Below, piece by piece: positions 33,309 to 42,265 of a stretch of 44,779 nucleotides of DNA. Within the stretch, counting starts at the first letter, position 1. Each line of letters opens with the position of its first letter. A model generated the notes under the pieces. The model did no database searches, was not told where the DNA came from, and was given only the letters and a program-made list of their open reading frames with translations. The stretch is taken from contig CAJWBY010000015.1 in assembly GCA_913020705.1 (NCBI GenBank), forward strand, positions 1 through 44,779, read 5' to 3'. The position numbers were made by a program, and so were the translations under genes. The DNA comes from an uncultured Colwellia sp. (GTDB taxonomy: Bacteria; Pseudomonadota; Gammaproteobacteria; Enterobacterales; Alteromonadaceae).

Positions 33309-34127
33309 ATGGCTTTAGTAGTTAATAGCAATATTCAATCTTTGAATTCACAACGTCAGTTGTCTAGCTCGACGAATGATTTAGCGGGTAATTTTGAACG
33401 TTTATCTTCAGGTAAAAGAATTAATAGCGCTAAAGATGATGCCGCTGGCTTGCAAATTTCAAGTCGTTTAACATCACAAATTAATGGTTTGAACCAAGCT
33501 TCACGAAATGCAAACGATGGTATTTCATTAGCGCAAACGGCTGAGGGTGCATTAGACGAATATACTAACAACCTTCAACGTATGCGTACTTTAGCTGTTC
33601 AATCAGCTAACGGATCTAACAGTAATGCGGATAGAACTGCACTTGACGCAGAATTTAGCGAGTTAGAGCTTGAATTAACGCGTATTTCAGACCAAACCAC
33701 CTTTGCAGGTGAAGAGCTTCTTGATGCATCGTTTGTCGCTAAAGATTTTCAGATTGGTGCAGATGGCGGCCAAACGATTACTGTTTCTATTGGACAAAAT
33801 TTTGATGCTGCGACTATGTTAAGTGGAGCTGCAACAATTTCATCAAATACCGGAGCATCAACAGCGATAGCTCAAGTAGATGCTGCTTTAGTGAGAGTTA
33901 ACACTACCCGTGCTGACTTAGGTGCAAAACAAAATCGTTTTGCATCCGTGATTCGTAGTAATGATAATACCGCACAAAACTTATCAGCTTCACGTTCACG
34001 AGTGCTTGATACAGACTATGCAGCAGAAAGTGCCGCATTAGCGAAAAGCTCAGTGTTACAACAGGCATCAAGTTCAATGCTTGCTCAAGCAAACCAGCAG
34101 CCACAAATAGCATTGTCATTATTATAG
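33309..34127 (+). CDS. Flagellin 4
   Basis: A 272-residue flagellin, last of the tandem set. Terminal regions match copies 2 and 3. The central region is a mixture: [13 protein letters not shown] resembles copy 2, while [20 protein letters not shown] resembles copy 3. Distinct changes are [20 protein letters not shown] and a variant [10 protein letters not shown]. It has its own FliA promoter and leader hairpin and ends with a strong terminator before flaG. Confidence 0.95.
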   Translation: MALVVNSNIQSLNSQRQLSSSTNDLAGNFERLSSGKRINSAKDDAAGLQISSRLTSQINGLNQASRNANDGISLAQTAEGALDEYTNNLQRMRTLAVQSANGSNSNADRTALDAEFSELELELTRISDQTTFAGEELLDASFVAKDFQIGADGGQTITVSIGQNFDAATMLSGAATISSNTGASTAIAQVDAALVRVNTTRADLGAKQNRFASVIRSNDNTAQNLSASRSRVLDTDYAAESAALAKSSVLQQASSSMLAQANQQPQIALSLL

Positions 34128-34150
34128 ACGTTGATTTGTAGCGACAAAAT

Positions 34151-34180
34151 AATGACACTCAATACTTGAGTGTCATTTTG
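34151..34180 (+). terminator. Rho-independent terminator after flagellin 4
   Basis: AATGACACTCAA TA CTTGAGTGTCATT followed by TTGGTTTT, 24 bases after the stop. A long perfect stem with a modest T-run. Confidence 0.75.
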
Positions 34181-34211
34181 GTTTTAGGGATTAAATGTTT
34201 GGAGGTGTACG

Positions 34212-34694
34212 ATGTCAATAAATGCTTTTAAAAACAATCAGGTAGTTTCACTAGATGATTTGACTTCATCAGGTAATACTTCTAAGCAACAAACAAACGC
34301 TATTGATAAAGATTTAACCAAAGCTATTGCATTAGAAAAAATTACGGCAGTTGAAGTCAAAAAATCTGAAGAATTATCAAAAAAATTAGAAGTTGATCAA
34401 GAGCAATTGAATAAAGACAAGTTAGCGCAAGAAACTGAGTCTTTAGATCAATCGGTTAATGTATCTGATGCAATGAAAACCATTTCAGAATTTATTAATA
34501 TGCCGGTTCGTACGGTAAACTTTACTCAAGATGATGGTTCTGAAAAAACAGTAATCAAAATTTTTGATTCTGAAAGTAATGAATTGATAAAACAGTTTCC
34601 ATCAGAAGAGATTCTTTCTATTGCTCAGCGTATAATTGATTTGCAACAAGATATAAGCCAAAAAACTGGTATACTTCTTGATGAAAATATCTAA
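34212..34694 (+). CDS. flaG: FlaG family flagellar protein
   Basis: A 160-residue FlaG protein. The N-terminal half is polar and helical (lysine/glutamate-rich, about 30-80); the C-terminal half carries the FlaG domain (ISEFINMPVRTVNFTQDDGSEKTVIKIFDSESNELIKQFPSEEILSIAQRI). FlaG is thought to influence filament length; how is not settled. It lies between flagellin and fliD, its usual position in polar flagellates. Shine-Dalgarno GGAGGTG. The gap to fliD has a small GCCTCT/AGAGGC stem-loop (34699-34716) without a T-run. Confidence 0.9.
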   Translation: MSINAFKNNQVVSLDDLTSSGNTSKQQTNAIDKDLTKAIALEKITAVEVKKSEELSKKLEVDQEQLNKDKLAQETESLDQSVNVSDAMKTISEFINMPVRTVNFTQDDGSEKTVIKIFDSESNELIKQFPSEEILSIAQRIIDLQQDISQKTGILLDENI

Positions 34695-34740
34695 TTAGGC
34701 CTCTTTATTTAGAGGCAAATGTATTTGAGGTGACAGTGTT

Positions 34741-36093
34741 ATGAATATTACACAAGCTGGTATAGGTTCAGGCTTAGATTTAGAATCATTAATTGAAGCT
34801 TTCGTTACGGCAGAATCTGTCCCAACAGAAATACGTTTACAAGAAAAAGAAGACCGTATAAATACCGAACTATCTGGGATCGGTAGTTTTAAATCCGCCT
34901 TATCTACTTTTCAAACTGCTGCAGAAAAACTTTCATCAGCTGATGATTTCTATGAACAAACAGTTGATGTAAGTAATGACGATATTTCAGTTACCACAAA
35001 CGGTTTTGCCACTAATGGCTCATTTTCCATTGAAGTTATGCAACTTGCTGAAGCGACTCGACTTCAAACGTCAGACTTTACTGACTCATCTACAACTGTT
35101 GGCGATGGCTCTTTAACGTTCACTTCAGCGAATGGTGACACCTTTGATGTTGCTATTGATGCTGCAGATGACCTTTCAGCTATACGCGATAAAATCAACG
35201 AAGAATCTACCAATTTCGGTGTCAACGTTACGCTGGTAAATCACGATGGCGGTACATACTTAAGCTATAGTTCATCTGAAACTGGAACCGATAATGCACT
35301 AACGGTTACCACCGCTGATACGGCACTAGATAATTTAGCCACCACGACAGAAACTAACGCTGCACAAAATGGAATTATTGAAATTGATGGGAATGTCGTT
35401 TCTAGTTCAACCAATGAATTTAAAAATAGCATTGAAGATGTCACTATTGTTGCGAATCAAGTGACAGCTTCAGGTGCTGCAACATTAGATATTGCGCAAG
35501 ATACAAGTGTCGCTTCTACATTAATAAATGAATTTGTGGCGGGTTATAATGCGATGGTAGAAAACCTCATTGGCTTAGGGGCTCCAGTTCAAGGACGTTT
35601 AGCCTTTGACCCTGAAGTTAGGTCAATGAAAAGCCAACTAAGTAATATTGTTACCAATACTGTATCTTCAATTTCTGGTGATTTTAACTCTTTGGGTAGT
35701 ATGGGGATTTTAGTCAATGCAGAAGGGAAATTAGAAATATCCGTAACGGGCATTGGCACTTTAGACTCAGGTGCAGATCAGCTAAATGATGCAATCACAA
35801 ATAATCTTGATGAAGTTGGAGCGATTTTTGCTACTAGTGATGGAGTTATCAGTCAAATAACAGATTTAATCGATAGTTATAACGATTCTGACGGTTCTTT
35901 GACACAAAGACAAACGGCACTAAATGTAGATTTAACGGGTATAAGTGAAGATTATGAAACATTAGAAACGAGATTAAGGAGTTACGAAGAAACTTTACGT
36001 AGCCGGTTCTCTTTTCTTGATTCAACAGTAGCAGGTTTTAATGCAACCTCTAGTTTTTTAACGTCCGCACTTGCCCCGATAGAGAAAGATTAA
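34741..36093 (+). CDS. fliD: Flagellar filament cap protein FliD (HAP2)
   Basis: A 450-residue cap protein. The N-terminal FliD domain has GIGSGLDLESLIEAFVTAESVPTEIRLQEKEDRINTELSGIGSFKSALSTFQ, and the C-terminal domain has GDFNSLGSMGILVNAEGKLEIS and the coiled-coil end YETLETRLRSYEETLRSRFSFLDSTVAGFNATSSFLTSAL. Both ends match FliD in order and length. FliD caps the filament and promotes flagellin insertion. It lies upstream of the fliS chaperone as usual. Shine-Dalgarno GAGGTGA. Confidence 0.96.
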   Translation: MNITQAGIGSGLDLESLIEAFVTAESVPTEIRLQEKEDRINTELSGIGSFKSALSTFQTAAEKLSSADDFYEQTVDVSNDDISVTTNGFATNGSFSIEVMQLAEATRLQTSDFTDSSTTVGDGSLTFTSANGDTFDVAIDAADDLSAIRDKINEESTNFGVNVTLVNHDGGTYLSYSSSETGTDNALTVTTADTALDNLATTTETNAAQNGIIEIDGNVVSSSTNEFKNSIEDVTIVANQVTASGAATLDIAQDTSVASTLINEFVAGYNAMVENLIGLGAPVQGRLAFDPEVRSMKSQLSNIVTNTVSSISGDFNSLGSMGILVNAEGKLEISVTGIGTLDSGADQLNDAITNNLDEVGAIFATSDGVISQITDLIDSYNDSDGSLTQRQTALNVDLTGISEDYETLETRLRSYEETLRSRFSFLDSTVAGFNATSSFLTSALAPIEKD

Positions 36094-36129
36094 TTAGTTA
36101 GCTCTACTTCAAGAACGTAGGAGAAATTT

Positions 36130-36564
36130 ATGAGACAGAATTTAAAAGCATATAAAAAAGTAAATATTGAAAGTACTATAATGAGCTCGGAACCACATCA
36201 AATTATTCTAATGATGTTTGATGGTGCACTGCAAAGTTTAGCTATTTCAAAGGGCGCTATCGAGCGTAAAGACTTTGAATTGAAGTCTCAAACAGTCACT
36301 AAATTTATGAATATTATCTCTGCATTGAGAAATTCATTAGATTTTGATGCCGAACCTGTAGTGTCTAAACGTTTTGACGATTTATACATTTATTGTATAG
36401 ATGTAATAAATCAGGTGAGCCTCTCAATGGATGGGAGTCGCATAGATGAAATTATTGAATTACTTAAGCCATTAAGAAATGCATGGTTTGAAATGCCTGA
36501 AGCTTCAAAGCAAGAAGGGCATGATTTACTTAGAGAAAAAAATAAATTAGCTAAAGGTGCTTAA
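36130..36564 (+). CDS. fliS: Flagellin export chaperone FliS
   Basis: A 144-residue all-helical protein that binds the C-terminus of flagellin in the cytosol. It starts MRQNLKAYKKVNIESTIMSSEPHQIILMMFDGALQSLAISKGAIERKDFELKSQTVTKFMNIISALRNSLDF, clearly FliS (Y-x-x-V/I near the start, P-H-x-L-x-x-L/M-x-x-G/D-x-x-x). Preceded by AGGAG and followed by the fliT-like gene after two bases. Confidence 0.95.
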   Translation: MRQNLKAYKKVNIESTIMSSEPHQIILMMFDGALQSLAISKGAIERKDFELKSQTVTKFMNIISALRNSLDFDAEPVVSKRFDDLYIYCIDVINQVSLSMDGSRIDEIIELLKPLRNAWFEMPEASKQEGHDLLREKNKLAKGA

Positions 36565-36566
36565 CT

Positions 36567-36899
36567 TTGACAGTTGAGCAGTTATTTGGAACCATTAATG
36601 AGCTTTCAACCAAGGTAGAGAAATTACTTGAAAGTGAAAATGAAGCCGAGTGTGAGTCGCTGTTGGTTCAGCGTCATGCATTGCTTGAGCAGTTAGCTGA
36701 AAGCGTTGCTAAGTTAACTGAAATATCCCCCTCTACTGTTCTTTCATCTCAATACCGCGAATTTCTAATAAGTATTCAAAAAAGGGATGCTTTGTCCATT
36801 AAATTTGCTATAAAACAAAGAGATGATATTCTCGACAAGCGAAAAAAACAAGAAAAGGGCAAAAAAGCAATTAAAGCTTATCAAAAGTCACTGCTGTAA
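36567..36899 (+). CDS. fliT: FliT-like flagellar chaperone
   Basis: A 110-residue helical protein with a coiled-coil pattern (VEQLFGTINELSTKVEKLLESENEAECESLLVQRHALLEQLAES) and a basic C-terminal helix (KQRDDILDKRKKQEKGKKAIKAYQKSLL). There is no strong motif; the call rests on size, fold and the fliD-fliS-fliT order. FliT binds FliD. The start is TTG 36567 with AAAGGTG about 8 bases upstream; no ATG lies near. Two bases separate it from fliS. Confidence 0.75.
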   Translation: MTVEQLFGTINELSTKVEKLLESENEAECESLLVQRHALLEQLAESVAKLTEISPSTVLSSQYREFLISIQKRDALSIKFAIKQRDDILDKRKKQEKGKKAIKAYQKSLL

Positions 36900-36965
36900 A
36901 TCCTATTTTCGTTTAAACTTCTCATTGCATCTGTATGTTTTAGCATTAATAAATAGAAGGTTCTG

Positions 36966-37952
36966 ATGAATAATAATAAGGTACTTGTTACAGGAGCTGA
37001 CGGTTTTATAGGCTCTCACCTGGTCGAATTACTCGTGGCTAAAGGCTATAAAGTAAAAGCTTTAGCGCAATATAATTCATTTAATCATTGGGGTTGGTTG
37101 GAAGACATCAGTTGTAAAGATCAAGTAGAGATCATTTGCGGTGATATTCGAGATCCTCACTTCTGCCGTCATATAACAAAAAATGTTGATATGATTTTTC
37201 ATCTGGCAGCACTTATTGCCATTCCATATTCTTATATCGCACCTGAGTCGTACGTTTCAACAAATGTAACAGGTACGCTAAATATATGCCAAGCCGCACT
37301 AGATAATAATGTGAGTCGAATTATTCACACATCAACAAGTGAGGTCTATGGAACAGCACAGTACGTGCCCATCGACGAAAAGCATCCACTGCAAGCTCAA
37401 TCACCTTACAGCGCCTCTAAGATTGGAGCCGATGCAATGGCAATGAGTTATTTTAATGCCTTCGATTTACCTTTGACTATTGCACGACCTTTTAATACAT
37501 ATGGGCCGCGGCAATCAGCCCGAGCAGTCATTCCTACCATTATTAGTCAGATAGCTAATGGTGAAAAGCAAATTAAACTGGGTGATGTTAGCCCGACACG
37601 TGATTTTAATTATGTAGAAGACACATGTTGCGGGTTTCTTGCATTAGCAGAACATCAATCATGTGTTGGAGAAACAATAAATATAGGTTCAAATTTTGAA
37701 ATAAGTGTTGGAGATACTTTGCGCTTAATTAAAGAAATTATGGGGAGTGATGTTGAGTTTATTTTAGATGAACAACGTATACGTCCTGAAAAGTCAGAAG
37801 TGAACCGTTTATGGTGTGACAATGCCAAAATGAACAAATTGACTGATTTTACGCCTCAATATGATTTGAAAACCGGATTAACTAAAACGATTGATTGGTT
37901 TGTTAACCCAGAACATTTGAAAAAATATAAACACAATATTTATAACGTATAG
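36966..37952 (+). CDS. legB: LegB-like NAD-dependent sugar-nucleotide 4,6-dehydratase
   Basis: A 328-residue short-chain dehydrogenase of the extended type: Rossmann motif TGADGFIGSHL (9-19), substrate/NAD region DIRDP, TSTSEVYG (122-129) and catalytic Tyr148-x3-Lys152 in SPYSASK. RPFNTYGPRQSARAVIPTII is highly characteristic of LegB-type UDP/GDP-sugar 4,6-dehydratases. In the legionaminic acid route it makes the 4-keto-6-deoxy sugar from GDP-GlcNAc. First gene of the nonulosonic acid cluster, 66 bases after fliT; LegG follows after 26 bases. The family is sure; the exact substrate is inferred from the neighbouring PtmE-like gene. Confidence 0.88.
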   Translation: MNNNKVLVTGADGFIGSHLVELLVAKGYKVKALAQYNSFNHWGWLEDISCKDQVEIICGDIRDPHFCRHITKNVDMIFHLAALIAIPYSYIAPESYVSTNVTGTLNICQAALDNNVSRIIHTSTSEVYGTAQYVPIDEKHPLQAQSPYSASKIGADAMAMSYFNAFDLPLTIARPFNTYGPRQSARAVIPTIISQIANGEKQIKLGDVSPTRDFNYVEDTCCGFLALAEHQSCVGETINIGSNFEISVGDTLRLIKEIMGSDVEFILDEQRIRPEKSEVNRLWCDNAKMNKLTDFTPQYDLKTGLTKTIDWFVNPEHLKKYKHNIYNV

Positions 37953-37978
37953 TTCGGTTCATTATTAAAGGAAAAGTG

Positions 37979-39139
37979 ATGAAAAAAATTGCAGTATTTA
38001 CCGGCACACGTGCAGAGTATGGTTTACTTTATTGGATATTAAAGGGACTTCGTGACGCTGATAATGTTGACCTGCAATTACTTGTCGGTGGTAGCCATTT
38101 GTCCCATGAATTTGGACACACTATAGACAATATTGAAAAAGACGGTTTTCTTGTTACTGAACGTTTAGATTTTTTACTTTCATCAGACTCATCACTAGCC
38201 ATAAGTAAATCCTTAGCATTAGCGGTAATTGCTGGTGCTGATTGTATGGAAAGATTACAACCAGATTTATTAGTTTTATTAGGAGATAGATATGAATGTT
38301 TAGCGCTTGCACAATGTGCCATGCTAACCAACATTCCGATCGCACATATTCATGGTGGAGAAAAGACAGAAGGTGCAGTTGATGATGTTATCAGACATGC
38401 GATTAGCAAAATGTCTCACCTGCATTTCACAGCAACGAAAACATATCAAAATAGAGTTATCCAATTAGGAGAGCACCCAAGTAGGGTTTTTGATTCTGGC
38501 GCCCCAGGGTTAGATAATATAGATAAGCTTCCGTTACTGTCAAAGAAGCAATTAGCTGATGTTATAGAGTTCCCTCAATTAGATGCGTATTTTTTGATCA
38601 CTTATCATCCCGTCACATTATCTTCAAATGAAGCAAAACTTGCATTAGACAATCTATTAAGCGTTTTAGCTGAATATCCAAACTATCAAGTTCTCATTAC
38701 CTTTCCAAATGCTGATACAAATGGGCGTCAACTGATTGATGTGCTGAAAACATTTGTATCCAAATATACAGAACGGACCAAACTATTTGAATCTATGGGA
38801 CAACTCAATTATTTATCCGCAATGAAGCATGCTTCTTTAGTTATTGGCAATTCATCAAGTGGAATAATCGAAGCACCATCATTTCAAGTACCTACAGTTA
38901 ATATAGGGGACAGGCAAAAAGGGCGTGTTTGTGCTGATTCAGTTTTTCATTGTGGCGAATCAGTTGAATCTATTTCTAAATCGATAAAAATGGCCCTCCA
39001 ACAGGAACCTTTACATGTTGTAAATCCTTACGGAAGAGGAGGAGCATCAGAAAGAATTGTTGAAAAATTAATGACAGTTAACATTGATTCATTGCTTGAA
39101 AAATCTTTCTACGACATTGATATTAATGTAAACGACTAA
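37979..39139 (+). CDS. legG: LegG/NeuC-like hydrolysing sugar-nucleotide 2-epimerase
   Basis: A 386-residue enzyme of the UDP-GlcNAc 2-epimerase (hydrolysing) family, GT-B fold. Motifs are KIAVFTGTRAEYGLL at the start, LVLLGDRYECLALAQCAM, IPIAHIHGGEKTEGAVDDVIRHAISKMSH and VIGNSSSGIIEAPSF near the nucleotide-binding end. NeuC/LegG enzymes remove the nucleotide and invert C2, giving the free hexose used by LegI. An in-frame GTG lies one codon earlier (37976), but ATG 37979 sits 6 bases after AAAGGA. LegI follows. Confidence 0.9.
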   Translation: MKKIAVFTGTRAEYGLLYWILKGLRDADNVDLQLLVGGSHLSHEFGHTIDNIEKDGFLVTERLDFLLSSDSSLAISKSLALAVIAGADCMERLQPDLLVLLGDRYECLALAQCAMLTNIPIAHIHGGEKTEGAVDDVIRHAISKMSHLHFTATKTYQNRVIQLGEHPSRVFDSGAPGLDNIDKLPLLSKKQLADVIEFPQLDAYFLITYHPVTLSSNEAKLALDNLLSVLAEYPNYQVLITFPNADTNGRQLIDVLKTFVSKYTERTKLFESMGQLNYLSAMKHASLVIGNSSSGIIEAPSFQVPTVNIGDRQKGRVCADSVFHCGESVESISKSIKMALQQEPLHVVNPYGRGGASERIVEKLMTVNIDSLLEKSFYDIDINVND

Positions 39140-39185
39140 AATCCATTGTAATCAAAACCAATAATAAATTGTGGTAAGGACATAT

Positions 39186-40277
39186 ATGATTTCAACATTA
39201 ATCATCGCTGAAGCAGGTGTAAATCATAATGGTAGTGAAGAGCTTGCGATAAAGTTGGTTGACGCTGCTATTGATGCCGGCGTAGATATTATTAAATTCC
39301 AAACGTTCAAGGCAGATGAGCTTGTTACCTCTGAAGCTAAGCAAGCGGATTATCAAATAAAAAACACCGAAAAAAAAGAGTCACAATGGTCTATGCTGAA
39401 AGGCTTAGAACTTAGTTTTGACAGCCACATGTCGATAAAAAAATATTGTGACAGTAGAAATATCGAATATTTATCAACGGCGTTTGACTCATTGAGCTTA
39501 AAGTTCCTTACTGAAACCATGAACCTAACTCGGCTAAAAATCCCATCAGGCGAAATCACTAACGCACCTTTTGTTCTTGAACATGCACTTACAGGGTGTG
39601 ACATCATTTTATCTACGGGTATGTCGACACTTCCTGAAATTGAGTTTGCGTTGGCTGTTATTGCTTATGGGCTAATCAATAGAACTGAAAAATTAGCTCC
39701 AAGTCGTGATGCTTTTTTTCAAGCTTATAAATCAAAGGAAGGACAAAAGCAGCTTAAGGAAAAAGTAACATTATTGCATTGTACAACCGAATATCCTGCA
39801 CCTTTTAACCAAGTGAATTTAAAAGCTATGGATCTTATGGCTGACACTTTTGATTTACCCATCGGTTACTCAGATCATACCGCTGGTATATCGATCTCGT
39901 TAGCTGCGGTTGCACGTGAAGCTTGTGTGATTGAGAAACACTTTACCTTAGACCGAAATATGCAAGGGCCAGATCACAAAGCTTCTATAGAACCTGACGA
40001 ATTAAAGGCCCTCGTTGCAGGGATTAGAGAAGTAGAGGTTTCGTTAGGCAAAGCAGTCAAAATCGCAAGTTCCTGTGAGGAGAAAAATAAAGCCATCGCA
40101 CGTAAAAGTATTATTGCCAAAGAAGATATACGTAAAGGTGAACTGTTAACGGAAAACAACTTGATGATAAAAAGGCCAGGGACAGGAATACCTCCAAATC
40201 AATATTATGAAATACTCGGCAGTAAAGCCTTAGATAACTTTAAGCCTGAACAGCTTATTCGAATTGAGTCGGTGTAA
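39186..40277 (+). CDS. legI: LegI/NeuB-like nonulosonic acid synthase
   Basis: A 363-residue synthase that condenses phosphoenolpyruvate with the six-carbon sugar. A TIM barrel is seen in LIIAEAGVNHNGSEELA, VDIIKFQTFKADELV, LKIPSGEITNAPF, STGMSTLPEIEFAL, LLHCTTEYPAPFNQVNL, IGYSDHTAGI and EKHFTLDRNMQGPDHKAS; a C-terminal SAF (antifreeze-like) domain follows (IARKSIIAKEDIRKGELLTENNLMIKRPGTGI). The stretch NRTEKLAPSRDAFFQAYKSKEG is an extra loop between strands, seen in LegI-type enzymes rather than sialic-acid NeuB of E. coli. An upstream in-frame GTG (39171) is less likely than ATG 39186 (TAAGGA at 39175-39180). Confidence 0.9.
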   Translation: MISTLIIAEAGVNHNGSEELAIKLVDAAIDAGVDIIKFQTFKADELVTSEAKQADYQIKNTEKKESQWSMLKGLELSFDSHMSIKKYCDSRNIEYLSTAFDSLSLKFLTETMNLTRLKIPSGEITNAPFVLEHALTGCDIILSTGMSTLPEIEFALAVIAYGLINRTEKLAPSRDAFFQAYKSKEGQKQLKEKVTLLHCTTEYPAPFNQVNLKAMDLMADTFDLPIGYSDHTAGISISLAAVAREACVIEKHFTLDRNMQGPDHKASIEPDELKALVAGIREVEVSLGKAVKIASSCEEKNKAIARKSIIAKEDIRKGELLTENNLMIKRPGTGIPPNQYYEILGSKALDNFKPEQLIRIESV

Positions 40278-40347
40278 AGTGGTTTAATTATTGCAATTAA
40301 AAAATTAATTCTTGTATATTAGCATTCGGTTACTTGGAAGATAATTT

Positions 40348-41397
40348 ATGTGTCAAAATTGGGAAAGTATATTAATTCAGCCATCTGCAACTATGGTTGA
40401 AACTATTGAAGTTATTGATAAAGGTGCGCTTCAATTAGCTTTAGTTGTTGATACTGAAAATAAGCTTCTAGGCATAGTTACTGATGGTGACGTTAGGCGA
40501 GCATTGATACGTCACCAAAGTATGGATTGCTCCATAGCTGATGTTATGCACAAAACACCACTAACAGCAGAATTTGGTACTTCTCGTAGTAAGTTATTAA
40601 ACTTAATGAATAAGAATGCTTTATTAGCGATCCCAATTGTTAAGAAAGGTATTTTAGTTGGTTTAGAGACTTTACAAAAAATTGTACGACGTTCACATCA
40701 CGATAATCCTGTATTTCTTATGGCTGGTGGTTTTGGTACTCGATTAAAACCATTGACCGATAATTGCCCTAAGCCACTATTAAAGCTCGGTGGTAAACCT
40801 ATTCTTGAAAACATATTGGAAAACTTCATAGCATCAGGTTTTCATAATTTCTATATTTCCACTCATTATATGCCTGAAAAAATTCAGGATTATTTTGGTG
40901 ATGGCTCTCAGTGGGGCGTAGATATTAAATATATTTATGAAGAACACCCGTTGGGTACGGGTGGTGCTTTGGGGTTATTGCCTAATGATTTGCCAGATTT
41001 ACCCATTATCATGATGAACGGGGACTTACTGACTAAAGTTGATTTAGAGTATTTATTGGCATATCACAATGAAAAAGATGGTATTGCGACAATGTGCGTT
41101 ACGGAGTATGAATACCAAGTACCTTATGGTGTTGTAGAAACTGATGGCCATGAGTTAGTCAGTATGGTTGAAAAACCCACTAATAAATTTTTCGTTAATG
41201 CTGGGATTTATGTAATCACACCTTCTTTGATTAATCGAGTCGCTAAGAATCAAGTGATTGATATGCCTACATTGATCAGTGAACAAATTGCGATAGGTGA
41301 CAAAGTTTCAGTTTTCCCAATACATGAATATTGGCGTGATATAGGGAAATGGAATGATTATAACCAAGCGCAAATAGATGTGGAAAAAGACTTTTAA
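40348..41397 (+). CDS. ptmE: PtmE-like nucleotidyltransferase with paired CBS domains
   Basis: A 349-residue fusion. The N-terminal third (about 1-120) is a CBS pair (LALVVDTENKLLGIVTDGDVRRALI, then LLAIPIVKKGILVGLETL). The rest is a nucleotidyltransferase (VFLMAGGFGTRLKPLTDNCPKPLLKLGGKPILENIL, MNGDLLTK and the NAGIYVITP block, then YWRDIGKWNDYNQA). This architecture is that of Campylobacter PtmE, a glucosamine-1-phosphate guanylyltransferase that starts the GDP-sugar route to legionaminic acid. The CBS pair suggests control by an adenine nucleotide (inference). Its last base overlaps the legF start. Confidence 0.87.
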   Translation: MCQNWESILIQPSATMVETIEVIDKGALQLALVVDTENKLLGIVTDGDVRRALIRHQSMDCSIADVMHKTPLTAEFGTSRSKLLNLMNKNALLAIPIVKKGILVGLETLQKIVRRSHHDNPVFLMAGGFGTRLKPLTDNCPKPLLKLGGKPILENILENFIASGFHNFYISTHYMPEKIQDYFGDGSQWGVDIKYIYEEHPLGTGGALGLLPNDLPDLPIIMMNGDLLTKVDLEYLLAYHNEKDGIATMCVTEYEYQVPYGVVETDGHELVSMVEKPTNKFFVNAGIYVITPSLINRVAKNQVIDMPTLISEQIAIGDKVSVFPIHEYWRDIGKWNDYNQAQIDVEKDF

Positions 41398-42095
41398 TGA
41401 GTGTGAATAATCGAGTCCTCGCTTTTATTGGTGCAAGAAGTGGCTCTAAAGGGCTGAAAAATAAAAATATTAAACCACTGCATGATAAGCCATTGATGGC
41501 TTGGACCATAGAAGCAGCACTTGCAAGCCAGTCTATAGATCTTGTGGTTGTATCAACAGATTCTAAAAAGTATGCCGAAATCGCCACCAGTTGTGGCGCT
41601 CAGGTTGTTTTACGTCCTGAAGAATTAGCAGGTGACGACGCATCTTTAATGGCTGCATTACAGCATGGTTATCATGAAATTCAGAAAAAATTTGGTGACT
41701 TTACTACACTGGTAAATCTGCAGCCAACCTCACCGCTTCGTACGTCTGTCCATATTGATGAAGCATTGAAGCTTTATTATCAAAATATGAACGAAAGTAA
41801 TGTTAGAGTTTTTTCTTGTTTTTCGGTACCTGCAAAATATGCGTGGATAATGAATTGTGACCAGCAAGGGTATGCTCAATTCGTTGACAAAGAAGAGCAC
41901 GAAAAAACCTCGCATGCTCGACAAAAGAATAAAGGTATCATGTTACCTAATGGGGCTATTTTTATTTTACCTACTAGCGACTTAACGCAATTTTATAATG
42001 GTAAATGTATACCTTATACAATGAATGAACGAGACTCTATAGATATTGATACTCTAGACGATTTTGAAAAAGCGGCTAAAATTATGCTTAAGTAA
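41397..42095 (+). CDS. legF: LegF/NeuA-like CMP-nonulosonate cytidylyltransferase
   Basis: A 232-residue CMP-sugar synthetase. Motifs are LAFIGARSGSKGLKNKNIKPLHDKPLMAWTIEAAL (nucleotide site), VVVSTDSKKYAEIA, LVNLQPTSPLRTSVHIDEAL and the end ERDSIDIDTLDDFEKAAKIML, where IDIDT binds metal and substrate. It activates the nonulosonic acid with CTP for the transferase. It follows the PtmE-like gene with a one-base overlap. No terminator hairpin follows clearly. Confidence 0.92.
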   Translation: MSVNNRVLAFIGARSGSKGLKNKNIKPLHDKPLMAWTIEAALASQSIDLVVVSTDSKKYAEIATSCGAQVVLRPEELAGDDASLMAALQHGYHEIQKKFGDFTTLVNLQPTSPLRTSVHIDEALKLYYQNMNESNVRVFSCFSVPAKYAWIMNCDQQGYAQFVDKEEHEKTSHARQKNKGIMLPNGAIFILPTSDLTQFYNGKCIPYTMNERDSIDIDTLDDFEKAAKIMLK

Positions 42096-42200
42096 CCTAA
42101 GCACTATCCCACCACTCTGTATTAGAGATGAGCTACGCTTATGTTAATTGAAAAATTCTCATGGTATTTGAAAAAAGGTACCCATACAAAAAATCCATAC

Positions 42201-42230
42201 GTTATAAGTCGTTATAAGTAGTTATAAAAG
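42201..42230. repeat. Three tandem 10-base repeats between convergent legF and maf
   Basis: GTTATAAGTC, GTTATAAGTA and GTTATAAAAG stand head to tail in the 170-base gap between legF and the Maf gene, each 10 bases, one helical turn. They are flanked at a distance by the inverted halves AAGGTAC (left) and GTACCTT (right). No recognisable terminator was seen. Function is unknown. Confidence 0.5.
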
Positions 42231-42265
42231 TACCTTCGAAATGTTTTTGTTACTCTTTAAATTAA

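Noticed and set aside
31356..34127. CRISPR or tandem-repeat array
   Set aside because: The repeated units are full-length flagellin genes with their own promoters. No short repeats with regular spacers were seen anywhere in the window.
39186..40277. Sialic acid (Neu5Ac) synthase as the call for the NeuB-like gene
   Set aside because: The extra loop typical of LegI and the company of LegB-like and PtmE-like genes favour the legionaminic route; a plain Neu5Ac route would need neither of these.
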